A stretch of DNA of 64,000 nucleotides from an uncultured Oscillibacter sp. (GTDB lineage Bacteria > Bacillota > Clostridia > Oscillospirales > Oscillospiraceae): contig CAJUMX010000002.1 in the NCBI GenBank assembly GCA_910587705.1, positions 231,043-295,042 on the forward strand, written 5' to 3'. A program made the position numbers and the translations under genes. Shown here in pieces: positions 8,575 to 16,532 of the stretch. The notes under the pieces were generated by a model. The model saw only the letters and a program-made list of their open reading frames with translations, was not told the origin of the DNA and did not search any database. The stretch's first letter is position 1, and the number at the start of each line of letters is the position of its first letter.

Positions 8575-8619
8575 AAAAAAAAGCACCCGCCGCCGCAACA
8601 TCTTGCGACCGTGAGCGCT
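8575..8619 (-). terminator. Terminator of the rsmD-coaD operon
   Basis: On the minus strand an imperfect GC-rich hairpin with a CGCAA/TTGCG core and 4-nt loop is followed by eight T. It separates the coiled-coil gene from the mraZ promoter. The AT-rich bases between it and the gene end at 8714 hold nothing else I recognise. Confidence 0.6.
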
Positions 8620-8713
8620 CTTTCTCTGTTTTTTCTCAACATTTAGCGGTTTGAGATTTTATTTCAGCAAAAGTTTCGTCAATTTAGCCAAATTTTTGTT
8701 AGTTATATGTAAC

Positions 8714-9229
8714 TCATCCTTCGCCTTCCGCGTTCTGCTTTTCCAATTTCTGCCTTTGCTCCTGCATCTTAGCGGCCGAGGTGGTGCGGAACCGGACCCG
8801 GGACTGCTTCACCTCATCCAAGGCGGCCTGGACCGCCTCCTCCGTCCGGGCCAGGGCATCCTCGGCATAGCTGTTGGCCACCTGATAGAGCTGGCGGGAG
8901 CGTTCCTCGGCCCGGGTGACGATCTGCCGGGCCTTCTCCCGGGCAGCGTACATGACCTCGCTTTCGGAAATCTTCGTCTTAGCCTCCAGCTCCGCCTGAC
9001 GCATCATGCGCTCCACGTCCCGCTTGGCGTCCTCCACAAACTTCTCCCGGGCGCCCAGCAGCTCCTGCGCCCGCTTGATCTCCGCCGGAAGCTGCGCCCG
9101 GAGCTCGTCCAAAAGGTCCAGCAGCTCGTCCCGGTCCACAATGCTCATGCTGGGCTTCAAGGCGGGGGCCTTGGCATCCTCGATCCGCTCATAGATCATG
9201 TCGATCAGGCGGTTGATATCATTGGCCAT
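8714..9229 (-). CDS. Coiled-coil protein, DivIVA/ATP-synthase-b-like
   Basis: 171 residues, almost wholly charged alpha helix: after a short head (MANDINRLIDMIYERI) the chain is rich in A, E, K and R heptads from about residue 45 to 165. No signal peptide, membrane helix or catalytic motif is seen. Such proteins next to coaD in Clostridia are usually annotated only as hypothetical or ATPase. The ATG at 9229 overlaps the end of coaD by 11 bp, so the two are translationally coupled. A structural or division-site scaffold role would be a guess. Confidence 0.7.
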   Translation of the reverse strand: MANDINRLIDMIYERIEDAKAPALKPSMSIVDRDELLDLLDELRAQLPAEIKRAQELLGAREKFVEDAKRDVERMMRQAELEAKTKISESEVMYAAREKARQIVTRAEERSRQLYQVANSYAEDALARTEEAVQAALDEVKQSRVRFRTTSAAKMQEQRQKLEKQNAEGEG

Positions 9230-9725
9230 GGTTTGATCCTCCCTCTTTCTCTGCAAGTTCCTCCACAAGCGGGATGACGGGCCCGGGCAGATACCGCTCC
9301 AGCGGCTGACGGTAGCGAATCATCTCCCGGGCCATGGAGGAGCTGAAATGCTGGTACGGGGCGCTGGCAGGCAGGAGCAGCGTCTCCAGCCCCGAACAGA
9401 TTCCCCGGTTGATCTGGGCCATCTGGTACTCGCCGTCAAAGTCCGTCACACAGCGGACCCCCCGGACAATGGCGCAGGCCCCGTGATTTTTGGCGAAATC
9501 CGCCAGCAGTCCAGGCCAGAGCTCCGCCTCCACGTTGGGCAGCTCCTCGATGGCGGCCCGGACCATTTGGAGCTTTTGTTCCGGGGTAAACATCTGGTTG
9601 CGCTTCTCGGCGTTGGGGCTGACGCAGACCCAAACCTGATCAAAGCATCCGGCGGCCCGGCGGATCACGTCCAGGTGACCCAGGGTGATGGGGTCGAAGC
9701 TACCGGAGCAGATGGCTGTTCTCAT
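9219..9725 (-). CDS. coaD: CoaD, phosphopantetheine adenylyltransferase
   Basis: Penultimate step of coenzyme A synthesis: 4'-phosphopantetheine plus ATP gives dephospho-CoA. 168 residues, typical length. The nucleotidyltransferase motif GSFDPITLGHLD is at residues 7-18. The SSMAREM motif (family usually SS-x-VRE) is near 127. The ATG at 9725 follows GAGGAAACCGCTC; an in-frame upstream extension would run into rsmD. It is co-transcribed with rsmD, a very common pairing. Confidence 0.95.
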   Translation of the reverse strand: MRTAICSGSFDPITLGHLDVIRRAAGCFDQVWVCVSPNAEKRNQMFTPEQKLQMVRAAIEELPNVEAELWPGLLADFAKNHGACAIVRGVRCVTDFDGEYQMAQINRGICSGLETLLLPASAPYQHFSSSMAREMIRYRQPLERYLPGPVIPLVEELAEKEGGSNHGQ

Positions 9726-9741
9726 GAGCGGTTTCCTCGTT

Positions 9742-10296
9742 CTATTCATTTCCCTCCCAGCGAAAGAGGGTGACGGCAATCTTGCCATAGCGATAAGTCT
9801 TTCGCAGGCGGCACCCCGCCGGGATGGCCAAACGGCAGTCCGCCGGGTGTTCCGCTACGATTATACCATAAGGAGCCAGAATGTCAAATCCCGGGGCGGT
9901 CAGCCTCTCCAGCGCCTGCTCCAGCAGGCCGGAGGCATAGGGCGGGTCCAGAAACACCAGGTCAAAGGATTCCTTCGCCCCGGCCAGAAATTCCAAAGAA
10001 TCCCCATGGACCACCCGGGCCCGGTCCTGAAGGTTCGTCAGGGTCAAATTCTTCTTTACCAACGCAAAGGCATCCTTCCGCCGGTCCACAAAGACAGCGG
10101 AGGCGGCTCCTCGGCTCAGGCACTCAATACCCATCTGGCCGGTGCCGGCGAAGAGGTCCAGCACCCGTCGGCCCTCGATGTCGAATTGCAGGGCGCTGAA
10201 CACGCCCTCCTTCACCCGGTCGGTGGTGGGGCGGGTCTCCAGCCCCTCCAGCTCCAGCAGGCGGCGGCCCCCGGCGGAGCCCGTGATCACACGCAT
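9742..10296 (-). CDS. rsmD: RsmD, 16S rRNA G966 N2-methyltransferase
   Basis: 184 residues. It starts MRVITGSAGGRRL, with the SAM loop LDLFAGTGQMGIE near 45-57 and the N6/N2-methyltransferase signature DPPYASG near 117-123. It modifies 16S rRNA in the 30S head. RBS AGGAGGAACCGCC precedes the ATG. First gene of a three-gene operon with coaD. Confidence 0.95.
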   Translation of the reverse strand: MRVITGSAGGRRLLELEGLETRPTTDRVKEGVFSALQFDIEGRRVLDLFAGTGQMGIECLSRGAASAVFVDRRKDAFALVKKNLTLTNLQDRARVVHGDSLEFLAGAKESFDLVFLDPPYASGLLEQALERLTAPGFDILAPYGIIVAEHPADCRLAIPAGCRLRKTYRYGKIAVTLFRWEGNE

Positions 10297-10385
10297 GGCG
10301 GTTCCTCCTGAACGACGGCGTTTATACGGCGTTTATTGTACGGCAAAGTTCCCCAGTTTTCAAGAGCATTTCCAAGAAAAACAAG

Positions 10386-10409
10386 AAAAAACTCCGCCGC
10401 GCGGCGGAG
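10386..10409 (-). terminator. Terminator of the TM1266-ABC operon
   Basis: A perfect 9-bp inverted repeat (10392-10400 with 10401-10409) is followed on the minus strand by six T, just after the ABC ATPase stop at 10417. Confidence 0.75.
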
Positions 10410-10416
10410 CTCTTCC

Positions 10417-10983
10417 TTATGATTTCCCCAGACGCAGCAGCGGCGCGTCCTCCAGGCCCGTCAGGTCGTGGGTAGCCAGCAGCACTGGCTTTCCCTCTCC
10501 TTTCTCCCGGATCAGCTCCAGACACCGGGCCCGGCTCTCCCTGTCCAGGCCGGTGAAGGGTTCGTCCAGGGCCAAGGCATCCGCCGGAGCCAGAAGAGCC
10601 CGGGCCAGGGCCAAGCGCCGCCTCATACCCCCGGACCACGCCCGGACGGGCTTGGTGTCCGAAAGCTCCAACCCCAGACGGGCCAGCAGCTCTCCCGCCT
10701 CGCCGGGGACCTCCCCCAGGGCAAAACGAAGGTTCGCCGCGGCGGAGAAAGCCTCCAGCAGACGGTCCTCCTGAAACACGGCGGCCCAGCGGCAGTCCGC
10801 CCCACAAATCGTCCCGGCGTCGGCCTGCTCCAGACCCAACAGGAGACGAAGCAGGGTGGTTTTCCCCGTTCCGGAGGGGGCGGCAATGCAGGTGATTCCG
10901 GGCTGGAAAACGGCGGTCAAATGGGTCAGCACAGGCTTGCCGCCGTAGGATTTGCAAAGACCCTCCACGTGAATTTCCATCAT
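10417..10983 (-). CDS. ABC transporter ATP-binding protein, NitT/TauT (SsuB-like) type
   Basis: ATPase of an ABC importer. 188 residues, short for the family (about 240-260). Walker A APSGTGKTT lies near 35-43, the signature motif reads WSGGMRRR near 116 (first residue normally Leu), and Walker B ALALDEPFTGLD near 132-143. The C-terminal tail that often follows is absent. The start overlaps the permease stop (ATGA). Substrate unknown. Confidence 0.88.
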   Translation of the reverse strand: MMEIHVEGLCKSYGGKPVLTHLTAVFQPGITCIAAPSGTGKTTLLRLLLGLEQADAGTICGADCRWAAVFQEDRLLEAFSAAANLRFALGEVPGEAGELLARLGLELSDTKPVRAWSGGMRRRLALARALLAPADALALDEPFTGLDRESRARCLELIREKGEGKPVLLATHDLTGLEDAPLLRLGKS

Positions 10984-11735
10984 GCCCCCGCCTTTCTCGC
11001 CAAGCTGTCTACCGCCGCCAGGAACAGCCGCTCGAAGATCGCCGACAGCGCCAGGATCACGGCGGTCCAGGCGAAGAGGTCCGGGGTTTGCAGGTAAATC
11101 TTCGCGGTGTACAGCCGCTCACCGATGGTCCCCGCCGGGAGGCCGATGACCTCCGCCGCCACTCCCGCCTTCCAGCACAGACCCAGGGCCAAGGAGGCAG
11201 CAGAACGGAAATAGGGCAGCGCCTGGGGCAGGTAAACGCCCCATACCCGCCGTCGGAAGGGGATACGGTAGACCCTGGCCAGCTCCAGGAGTTTCTGGTC
11301 TGTCTGCCGGAGGCCCTCCAGCACGTTGAGGTACACCGGCGGGAATACCATCAAAGTGGAAATGAACAGGGACAGCGCTTCCGCGTCCAGCCACACCAGG
11401 GCCAGGATGATGAAGGAGGCCACGGGGACCGCCTTCACCACCACCACCGGCGGGGCCAGTAGGTTCTGGAACCAGGTCCGCCCCGCCGCCAGAGACGCCA
11501 GCAGCAAAGCCAGCACGCAGGAGACCAAAAAGCCCCCGAAGATGCGCAAAGACGAGTTCCCCACCGCCCGCCAGAAGGCGGTGCTGGGCAGCAGCTCCAG
11601 GAGGCGCAGCGCCGCGTGAACCGGTGAGGCCAGCAGCAGTCCCCCGTGGGGGTAGGCCGCCGCCAGGGCCATGCTTCCCCCCTGCCAAATCAGCAGCCAG
11701 AGGGCCACAGACCAGGGGCGGAGCTTAGGCGCCAT
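10980..11735 (-). CDS. ABC transporter permease, NitT/TauT (SsuC-like) type
   Basis: 251 residues with about six membrane helices. The EAA-like loop near 150-170 (ARVYRIPFRRRVWGVYLPQA) marks the ATPase contact of BPD_transp_1 permeases. It overlaps the binding-protein gene by 11 bp and the ATPase by 4 bp, so the three form one translationally coupled importer. Confidence 0.9.
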   Translation of the reverse strand: MAPKLRPWSVALWLLIWQGGSMALAAAYPHGGLLLASPVHAALRLLELLPSTAFWRAVGNSSLRIFGGFLVSCVLALLLASLAAGRTWFQNLLAPPVVVVKAVPVASFIILALVWLDAEALSLFISTLMVFPPVYLNVLEGLRQTDQKLLELARVYRIPFRRRVWGVYLPQALPYFRSAASLALGLCWKAGVAAEVIGLPAGTIGERLYTAKIYLQTPDLFAWTAVILALSAIFERLFLAAVDSLARKAGA

Positions 11736-12798
11736 AGTAGAAGTCGTCGCCGGGCAGTTTGCCGCCTACGGACTCCGGAGCCGCCTCCGCCAGCACCTGG
11801 AGATAGCCAGAGAGCTTTTCATACATCGCCTGCCCGGTGAGACAGACGATGTTGCAGTGGGGCAGGGCCTTTTCCGCGACGGCGGGGCTTTCGATGATGC
11901 CGTTTTGGGCCACCAGCTCCGCCGCTTTGGCGGTGTTTTCATGCACCCACTCCACAGATCTGGCGTATTCCACCAAGAACTCCTCCACCAGCTCCGGGCG
12001 CTTCTCCACCAACTCCCGCCGGGCCACCGCCACGCCGGTAATCATAGCGGAGCCGTTGTCCAGCGCGTCCCACTCTTCCGTCAGGTCCAGGGCCACCCGG
12101 AGGTTTTCCAGCTTCCCCTGGGCCACGGTGACGAAGGGCTGGGGCAGCAGGGCGATGTCCGCCGTTCCCGCCGCCAGGGCGGCGACGCACTCGGCGTGTT
12201 CCGATTTCCAGTCGACGGTCACATCCTGGTCCGGGTCCAGGCCGTTTTGCTCCAGAAGATACCGAAGGCCGAACTCCGGAGTAGACCCCTTCCCGGCGGC
12301 GACGATGGTTTTGCCCTTGAGGTCCTCCATGGACTGAACGCTCTCCCCGCCGTTCTCCACAATGTAGAGCACGCCCAGGGTGTTGACGGCCAGGGTGACG
12401 ATTTGGCCCTCGGTCTTGTTGTAGAGGACCGCCGCCAGGTTGGCGGGGACGCAGATGATATCCAGCTCCCCCTTGATAAGCCTGGGGGTCAGTTCGTCGG
12501 CGGAGCCCGCCAGCTGGAAATACCACGGATCTATAGATTCCAGCTCCTGCTTCCATTCCATCATCCTCACCATGCCCATGGCGGTAGGGCCTTTCAGCGC
12601 CCCAATCAGAAGGGGGAATTCCTTGTGCATCTCATCCACGGAAATATCCAGGGGAGTCTGGGCCGTCTGGTCCTTGTCCTCCTCCGGGGCGGAACCGCCC
12701 GCCACTTGCGTGGGGCCGTCGTCGCTGCGAATCACGCCGCAGGCGGAAAGGGCCAGCAGCAGGGCTAAGGCAAGGGCCAGCGTTTTCATGGCTTTCAT
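11725..12798 (-). CDS. ABC transporter substrate-binding lipoprotein, NMT1/THI5-like
   Basis: 357 residues. Signal peptide with lipobox ALSAC (lipid-modified Cys20), then an NMT1/SsuA-like periplasmic-binding fold: the KGELDIICVPANLAAVLYN stretch near 125-143 and the DLKGKTIVAAGKGST segment near 180 are typical of the group binding thiamine precursors, sulfonates, nitrate or similar small ligands. The ligand cannot be read from the sequence. AGGAGGAAACAATT precedes the ATG. It follows the TM1266-type gene by 72 bp under the same promoter. Confidence 0.88.
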   Translation of the reverse strand: MKAMKTLALALALLLALSACGVIRSDDGPTQVAGGSAPEEDKDQTAQTPLDISVDEMHKEFPLLIGALKGPTAMGMVRMMEWKQELESIDPWYFQLAGSADELTPRLIKGELDIICVPANLAAVLYNKTEGQIVTLAVNTLGVLYIVENGGESVQSMEDLKGKTIVAAGKGSTPEFGLRYLLEQNGLDPDQDVTVDWKSEHAECVAALAAGTADIALLPQPFVTVAQGKLENLRVALDLTEEWDALDNGSAMITGVAVARRELVEKRPELVEEFLVEYARSVEWVHENTAKAAELVAQNGIIESPAVAEKALPHCNIVCLTGQAMYEKLSGYLQVLAEAAPESVGGKLPGDDFYYGA

Positions 12799-12870
12799 AA
12801 TTGTTTCCTCCGATTGTTGATTCTCGTTTGCAGGAGCCGGGCTTTGTCCCAGCCTCTCTTCCCCTGAGGG

Positions 12871-13122
12871 TCAGGCGTTCTCCGGAGCGTAGACAGTCTT
12901 GGCCGTCACGCCGGGCAGCCTCCCAATCTTCCCGGACAGGGCGGAGATCACATCCGCCGGAGCATCCAGGGCCACACTAATGAGCCGGATTCCTCGCTCC
13001 CGGCAGGGAATTCCCATCCGCCCAAGGACGGCGCTTTCATACTGGTGCAGCAGGGCGTTCAGCGCCGCTACGGAATCCGCCTCCCGGACAATCACCGCCA
13101 GAACGGCGACGCGGGTTTCCAT
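12871..13122 (-). CDS. TM1266-type putative regulator of iron-only hydrogenase systems
   Basis: 83 residues with an ACT/NikR-C-like pattern (VAVLAVIVREADSVAALN ... GIRLISVALDAPADVISALSGKIGRLPGV). The family is named for its linkage to [FeFe]-hydrogenase maturation genes in Thermotoga; it lacks a DNA-binding domain and its function is unproven. Here it is the first gene of an ABC importer operon with no hydrogenase gene in the window. The ATG at 13122 follows GGAGGGAAGCTAT; longer in-frame readings run through the upstream terminator. It probably senses the transported ligand or acts with the importer, but that is inference. Confidence 0.75.
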   Translation of the reverse strand: METRVAVLAVIVREADSVAALNALLHQYESAVLGRMGIPCRERGIRLISVALDAPADVISALSGKIGRLPGVTAKTVYAPENA

Positions 13123-13139
13123 ATAGCTTCCCTCCTTCG

Positions 13140-13320
13140 CGGAAAAATAAAAGCCCCTCCGCCAATCCGGCAGAGGGGACGCAAGCACACCCCAAGGCCC
13201 GGGGAACCCCCCCGCGCCCGATGTCTCTCCTCTTACGGCTCGGAACCACCTTGCCGCCAGACCGACAGATATGAACTCCAAGTCCTCCGGTCAGAAACAC
13301 TTTCCGGGGACAGGGCTGTA
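13140..13320 (-). ncRNA. Structured 5' leader, probable riboswitch of unassigned class
   Basis: About 180 nt lie between a strong promoter (13325-13353) and the first gene, ending in a terminator. Inside, GACCG/CGGUC (arms near 13289-13293 and 13260-13264) and CGGC/GCCG (near 13254-13257 and 13237-13240) pair. A C-rich and G-rich stretch near 13196-13212 could form alternative pairings. A GGUGGUUCCG segment (about 13241-13250) recalls the T-box core GGUGGUACCGCG but is not it. I could not match TPP, FMN, SAM, cobalamin, lysine, glycine, THF, ZTP or guanidine-I consensus elements from memory. Confidence 0.55.
13143..13178 (-). terminator. Intrinsic terminator in the leader of the TM1266-ABC operon
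   Basis: A 10-bp stem (13169-13178 with 13154-13163) and 5-nt loop are followed on the minus strand by a CTTTTATTTTT tail, 20 bp before the first ATG. One pair is G-U on the minus RNA but a mismatch on plus, so it is built for this strand. Its place between promoter and first gene implies attenuation. Confidence 0.8.
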
Positions 13321-13324
13321 AACG

Positions 13325-13353
13325 ATGATAGCACGGAAAGACCTGGATGTCAA
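13325..13353 (-). promoter_or_regulatory. Sigma-A promoter of the TM1266-ABC operon
   Basis: Consensus TTGACA (13348-13353), 17-bp spacer and TATCAT (13325-13330) on the minus strand. A 12-bp perfect palindrome AAGGTCGACCTT (13352-13363) overlaps the upstream edge of the -35. Confidence 0.8.
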
Positions 13354-13391
13354 GGTCGACCTTTTTCAAAGCTCCGGCATTGGCGAAACGC

Positions 13392-14567
13392 TCACTCCTT
13401 GTCCAGGTAATCCAGAATCTCCACCACTTCGCCCCCCCGGAGGTAGACCCGGGGCACCCGGCGGGCCACGGCGCAGAGAAGCTCGTAAGAGATAGTTCCA
13501 GCCTTCTCCGCCGCCTGGGCAAAGCCATCCGCCGGAGCGGCTCCCAGCAGTGTGACCTCATCTCCGGCAAAGACCTCCGGCACCCGGGAGGCGTCCAGGA
13601 CGATCTGATCCATGCTCACCCGGCCAATTACCGGCGCGGGATAGCCGTGGATGGAGGCCGTGCCCAGGTTGGACAGGCACCGGGGATAGCCGTCGGCGTA
13701 GCCACAGCAGACAGTGGCCGCCCGCAAGGCGTGGTCCGCCGTATAATACCGTCCGTAGCCCACGCAGTCTCCGGGGGTCAGGTCCTTCACCTGGCTGACC
13801 ACGGTTTTCAGGGCCATGACGGGCCGAAGGCCGGGGAAGGCCACCTCTGCGCTGGGGTCCTGGCCGTAGAGGATGACCCCGGCCCGAACCATGTCGCCGC
13901 TCCATTCCGGGTGGGCCGTCAGTCCGGCGGAGTTGGAGCAATGGACGGTTTTCAGGGGGCCCACCGCCTCCAGGCGCTCCACCACACGGCGGAAGAGGGC
14001 ATACTGCTTCTCGGTATAGCGGCAGTCCTCCTCCGACAGAGAGTCCGCCACAGAGAAGTGCTGAAACGCGCCGGTGATGGAAAGACCACGCAGCCTCCGG
14101 CACTCCAGGAGGCCAGACACCGCCCCCTCAAAGTCCCGGCAGGCCCCGAAGCCAATGCGGCCCATGCCGGTGTCGATTTTCAGGTGGCCCTCCACCGTCA
14201 CCCCGGCGGCCTCCGCCGCCTGGGAGAGGGCCCAGGCGTATTCCAGGCTGTAGACTGCCTGGGTAATGCCCTCCGCCGCCAGCGCCCCGGCGCACTCTGG
14301 ACGGGTCATGCCCAGAATTAAAATGGGCTGGTTTATACCGCTGCGGCGCAGGTGCCGAGCCTCCGCCAGGGAGGATACGGCAAACCACGCCGCCCCCGCC
14401 GCTCCTAGGGTCTGGGCCACCATGCGGTCTCCATGGCCGTAGGCGTCGGCCTTTACCACGGCGCAGACCTCAGCAGGCGACGCCTTCTCCTGAATCAGAT
14501 GAAAGTTATGAACCAGGGCGTCCAAATTGATTTCCGCCCAGCAGTGGGCGTCAAACGCTGTTGTCAT
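13392..14567 (-). CDS. alr: Alanine racemase
   Basis: PLP enzyme making D-alanine for peptidoglycan. 391 residues. The PLP lysine motif VVKADAYGHG is near 37-46. The C-terminal beta domain carries the second catalytic region (RAGVILYGQDPS near 271, then VGYGRYY and the GRVSMDQ motif near 316). RBS GAGGGGGC precedes the ATG. Monocistronic by spacing. Confidence 0.95.
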   Translation of the reverse strand: MTTAFDAHCWAEINLDALVHNFHLIQEKASPAEVCAVVKADAYGHGDRMVAQTLGAAGAAWFAVSSLAEARHLRRSGINQPILILGMTRPECAGALAAEGITQAVYSLEYAWALSQAAEAAGVTVEGHLKIDTGMGRIGFGACRDFEGAVSGLLECRRLRGLSITGAFQHFSVADSLSEEDCRYTEKQYALFRRVVERLEAVGPLKTVHCSNSAGLTAHPEWSGDMVRAGVILYGQDPSAEVAFPGLRPVMALKTVVSQVKDLTPGDCVGYGRYYTADHALRAATVCCGYADGYPRCLSNLGTASIHGYPAPVIGRVSMDQIVLDASRVPEVFAGDEVTLLGAAPADGFAQAAEKAGTISYELLCAVARRVPRVYLRGGEVVEILDYLDKE

Positions 14568-14611
14568 GGGAAGCCCCCTCCTGTCTCTTGGAATGCTGTG
14601 CCAGGGATAGT

Positions 14612-15130
14612 TTACTCCGTTTTCGCCTGGGGCGCAACCGCGTTTTCTGCTGAGTAACAGGCGTTTTGTGCAGGAACGGGCCTCTGCTTCTCCATTCGGT
14701 AATTGGTCATGGTCACCCCGCGTCGGACCACCTGCCGCTCCCGGGCCATCTGGTAGCCCCGGCTTTCAAAAAACGGCCGGGCGGTGATGGAGGCGTGGGT
14801 GACGATCCGCTCCGCCTCCACCGCCGCTTCCAGCGCATCACAGAGGGCGGAGGCAATGCCCCGGCGCTGGAAATCCTTGTGGACATACAGTCGGTCCAAA
14901 TAACCCGAGCGGTCCATGTCCCCAAAGCCCACAAGGGTTTCCCCCTCCACCGCCACAAGGGCGACGTGCTCCAAAAGGGTCCGGCCCCACTCCGCCAAAT
15001 CCGGGGAGCCGTCCGCCCAGGCGTCCAGCTGCTCCGCCGTATAGTCTCCGACATTCACCGTATGCACCGTGTCATAAAACAATTCCGTGATTTCCGGAAG
15101 GTCCGAGGGACGGTATGCCCGGATGGTCAT
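14612..15130 (-). CDS. GNAT-family N-acetyltransferase
   Basis: 172 residues. Core GNAT fold with the acetyl-CoA motif HKDFQRRGIASALCDALE near 92-109, resembling the YafP group of small acetyltransferases. The substrate is unknown. A 20-odd-residue Gln/Ala-rich tail extends past the usual end. The start overlaps the threonine synthase stop (ATGA), so it is translated from the thrC mRNA; whether it is metabolically linked is unclear. Confidence 0.85.
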   Translation of the reverse strand: MTIRAYRPSDLPEITELFYDTVHTVNVGDYTAEQLDAWADGSPDLAEWGRTLLEHVALVAVEGETLVGFGDMDRSGYLDRLYVHKDFQRRGIASALCDALEAAVEAERIVTHASITARPFFESRGYQMARERQVVRRGVTMTNYRMEKQRPVPAQNACYSAENAVAPQAKTE

Positions 15131-16374
15131 GTCCCGTCCGCCTGGATTCCCCGTTCCGCAAAGGCCCCCAGCAGCCGCTCCATGCTTCCAGGGATGGTAA
15201 TGGGCTCTCCGCAGGCGGCGATGGCGTTGGCCACGTCTTTCAAACCGTTGCCCGTCACCACGGAGACCACCGTGTCGTGTTCTCCGATTTTTCCGGCCTC
15301 GCAGAGCTTCTTCACCCCCGCCGTGCCCGTAACTCCGGCGGGCTCGCCAAAGACGCCGCAGGTCCGTCCCAACAGCTGCTGGGCGGCCATGATTTCCTCG
15401 TCGGTGACGTTCACCGTCAGGCCGCCCGACTCCCGGATGGCCATGAGGGCCTTTTCCGCGTTCCGGGGCACGCCCACGGCGATGGAGTCCGCCAGGGTGT
15501 TCTCCTCCATGGGTTCCCAGGGCGTGCCGGTCTCAATGGCCCGGTTCAGCGGGCAGCAGCCCGCCGCCTGGGCGGAGATGAGCCGGGGCAGGCGGTCGAT
15601 GAAGCCGATGGCATATAGGTCCTTGAGGCCCTTCCACAGTCCCGCGATGGTGCAGCCGTCCCCCACGGAGATGGCGATGTAATCCGGCACTTCCCAGTCC
15701 AGTTGCTCCATAATCTCCAGGGCCACGGTCTTTTTGCCCTCGGAGAGATAGGGGTTGATGGCGGCGTTGCGGTTGTACCAGCCCCATTTGTCAATGGCCT
15801 GTTTGGAAAGCTCGAAGGTCTCCTCATAGCTGCCCTGGACGGAGATCACCGTGGCCCCGAAGGTCATCAGCTGGGCCACCTTCCCCTTGGGGGCCCGGGA
15901 GGGAACGAAGATGTACGTAGAAAGCCCCGCTGCCGCCGCGTTGCCCGCGAGAGACGAGGCGGCGTTTCCCGTAGAGGAACAGGCAATCACCTTGGCCCCG
16001 GTCTCCCGGGCCTTGGCCACCGCCATGGCGCTGGCTCGGTCCTTCAGAGAGGCCGTGGGGTTTTGGCCGTCGTCCTTCACAAAGAGGCGACCCAGGCCCA
16101 GCTGTTCCGCAAGGCGCGGCTCCTCGTAAAGGGGGGACCAGCCCACCCGCAGAGGCGTGGGGGCGGTGTCCTCCTCGATGGGCAGCAGCTCCCGGTAGCG
16201 CCACATGGACCGCTCGGCCCGGTTCGCCAGGACCTCCTTGGTCAGACGGGCTTTGATGGACTCGTAGTCATAGGTGATATCCAAAATGCCGCCGCATTCG
16301 CAGATGGTCAGGTCCGGCACGGCCGCGTAGGTTTTGCCGCAGCGGACGCATTTTCCGTATTTCACATGTTTCAT
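15127..16374 (-). CDS. thrC: Threonine synthase
   Basis: PLP enzyme converting O-phosphohomoserine to threonine. 415 residues. The N-terminal zinc-ribbon pattern CVRCG ... CECGG is at 10-28. The PLP lysine lies in TASLKDRASAM near 107-117, and the phosphate loop STGNAASS near 134. This is the class with a zinc-ribbon N-terminus and about 400 residues. It has its own promoter at 16405-16433 and is coupled to a GNAT gene. Confidence 0.93.
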   Translation of the reverse strand: MKHVKYGKCVRCGKTYAAVPDLTICECGGILDITYDYESIKARLTKEVLANRAERSMWRYRELLPIEEDTAPTPLRVGWSPLYEEPRLAEQLGLGRLFVKDDGQNPTASLKDRASAMAVAKARETGAKVIACSSTGNAASSLAGNAAAAGLSTYIFVPSRAPKGKVAQLMTFGATVISVQGSYEETFELSKQAIDKWGWYNRNAAINPYLSEGKKTVALEIMEQLDWEVPDYIAISVGDGCTIAGLWKGLKDLYAIGFIDRLPRLISAQAAGCCPLNRAIETGTPWEPMEENTLADSIAVGVPRNAEKALMAIRESGGLTVNVTDEEIMAAQQLLGRTCGVFGEPAGVTGTAGVKKLCEAGKIGEHDTVVSVVTGNGLKDVANAIAACGEPITIPGSMERLLGAFAERGIQADGT

Positions 16375-16404
16375 GGTCCCGCTCCTCTTTCAAATGATGG
16401 TTCC

Positions 16405-16433
16405 ATCATAGCAAATAGGTCGGCCTTTGTCAA
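16405..16433 (-). promoter_or_regulatory. Sigma-A promoter of thrC
   Basis: TTGACA (16428-16433), 17-bp spacer, TATGAT (16405-16410) on the minus strand, 31 bp before the thrC ATG. Confidence 0.8.
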
Positions 16434-16467
16434 AGGGAGAAAGCGCCGCCAGCCTTGCAAAGCCGGG

Positions 16468-16496
16468 TTGAATTGACCCGGGAACGGTGCTATAAT
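16468..16496 (+). promoter_or_regulatory. Sigma-A promoter of the DUF3795 gene
   Basis: TTGAAT (16468-16473), 17-bp spacer, TATAAT (16491-16496), 36 bp before the ATG; divergent from the thrC promoter. Confidence 0.75.
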
Positions 16497-16532
16497 GGGT
16501 GGAAACCATCCATTTGCAGGAGGAAAACGGCC

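Noticed and set aside
13140..13320. Calling the TM1266 leader a T-box or TPP riboswitch
   Set aside because: GGUGGUUCCGAGCC lacks the GGUACCGCG core and no tRNA specifier stem fits; the TPP elements CUGAGA and ACCUGAUCUGG are absent.
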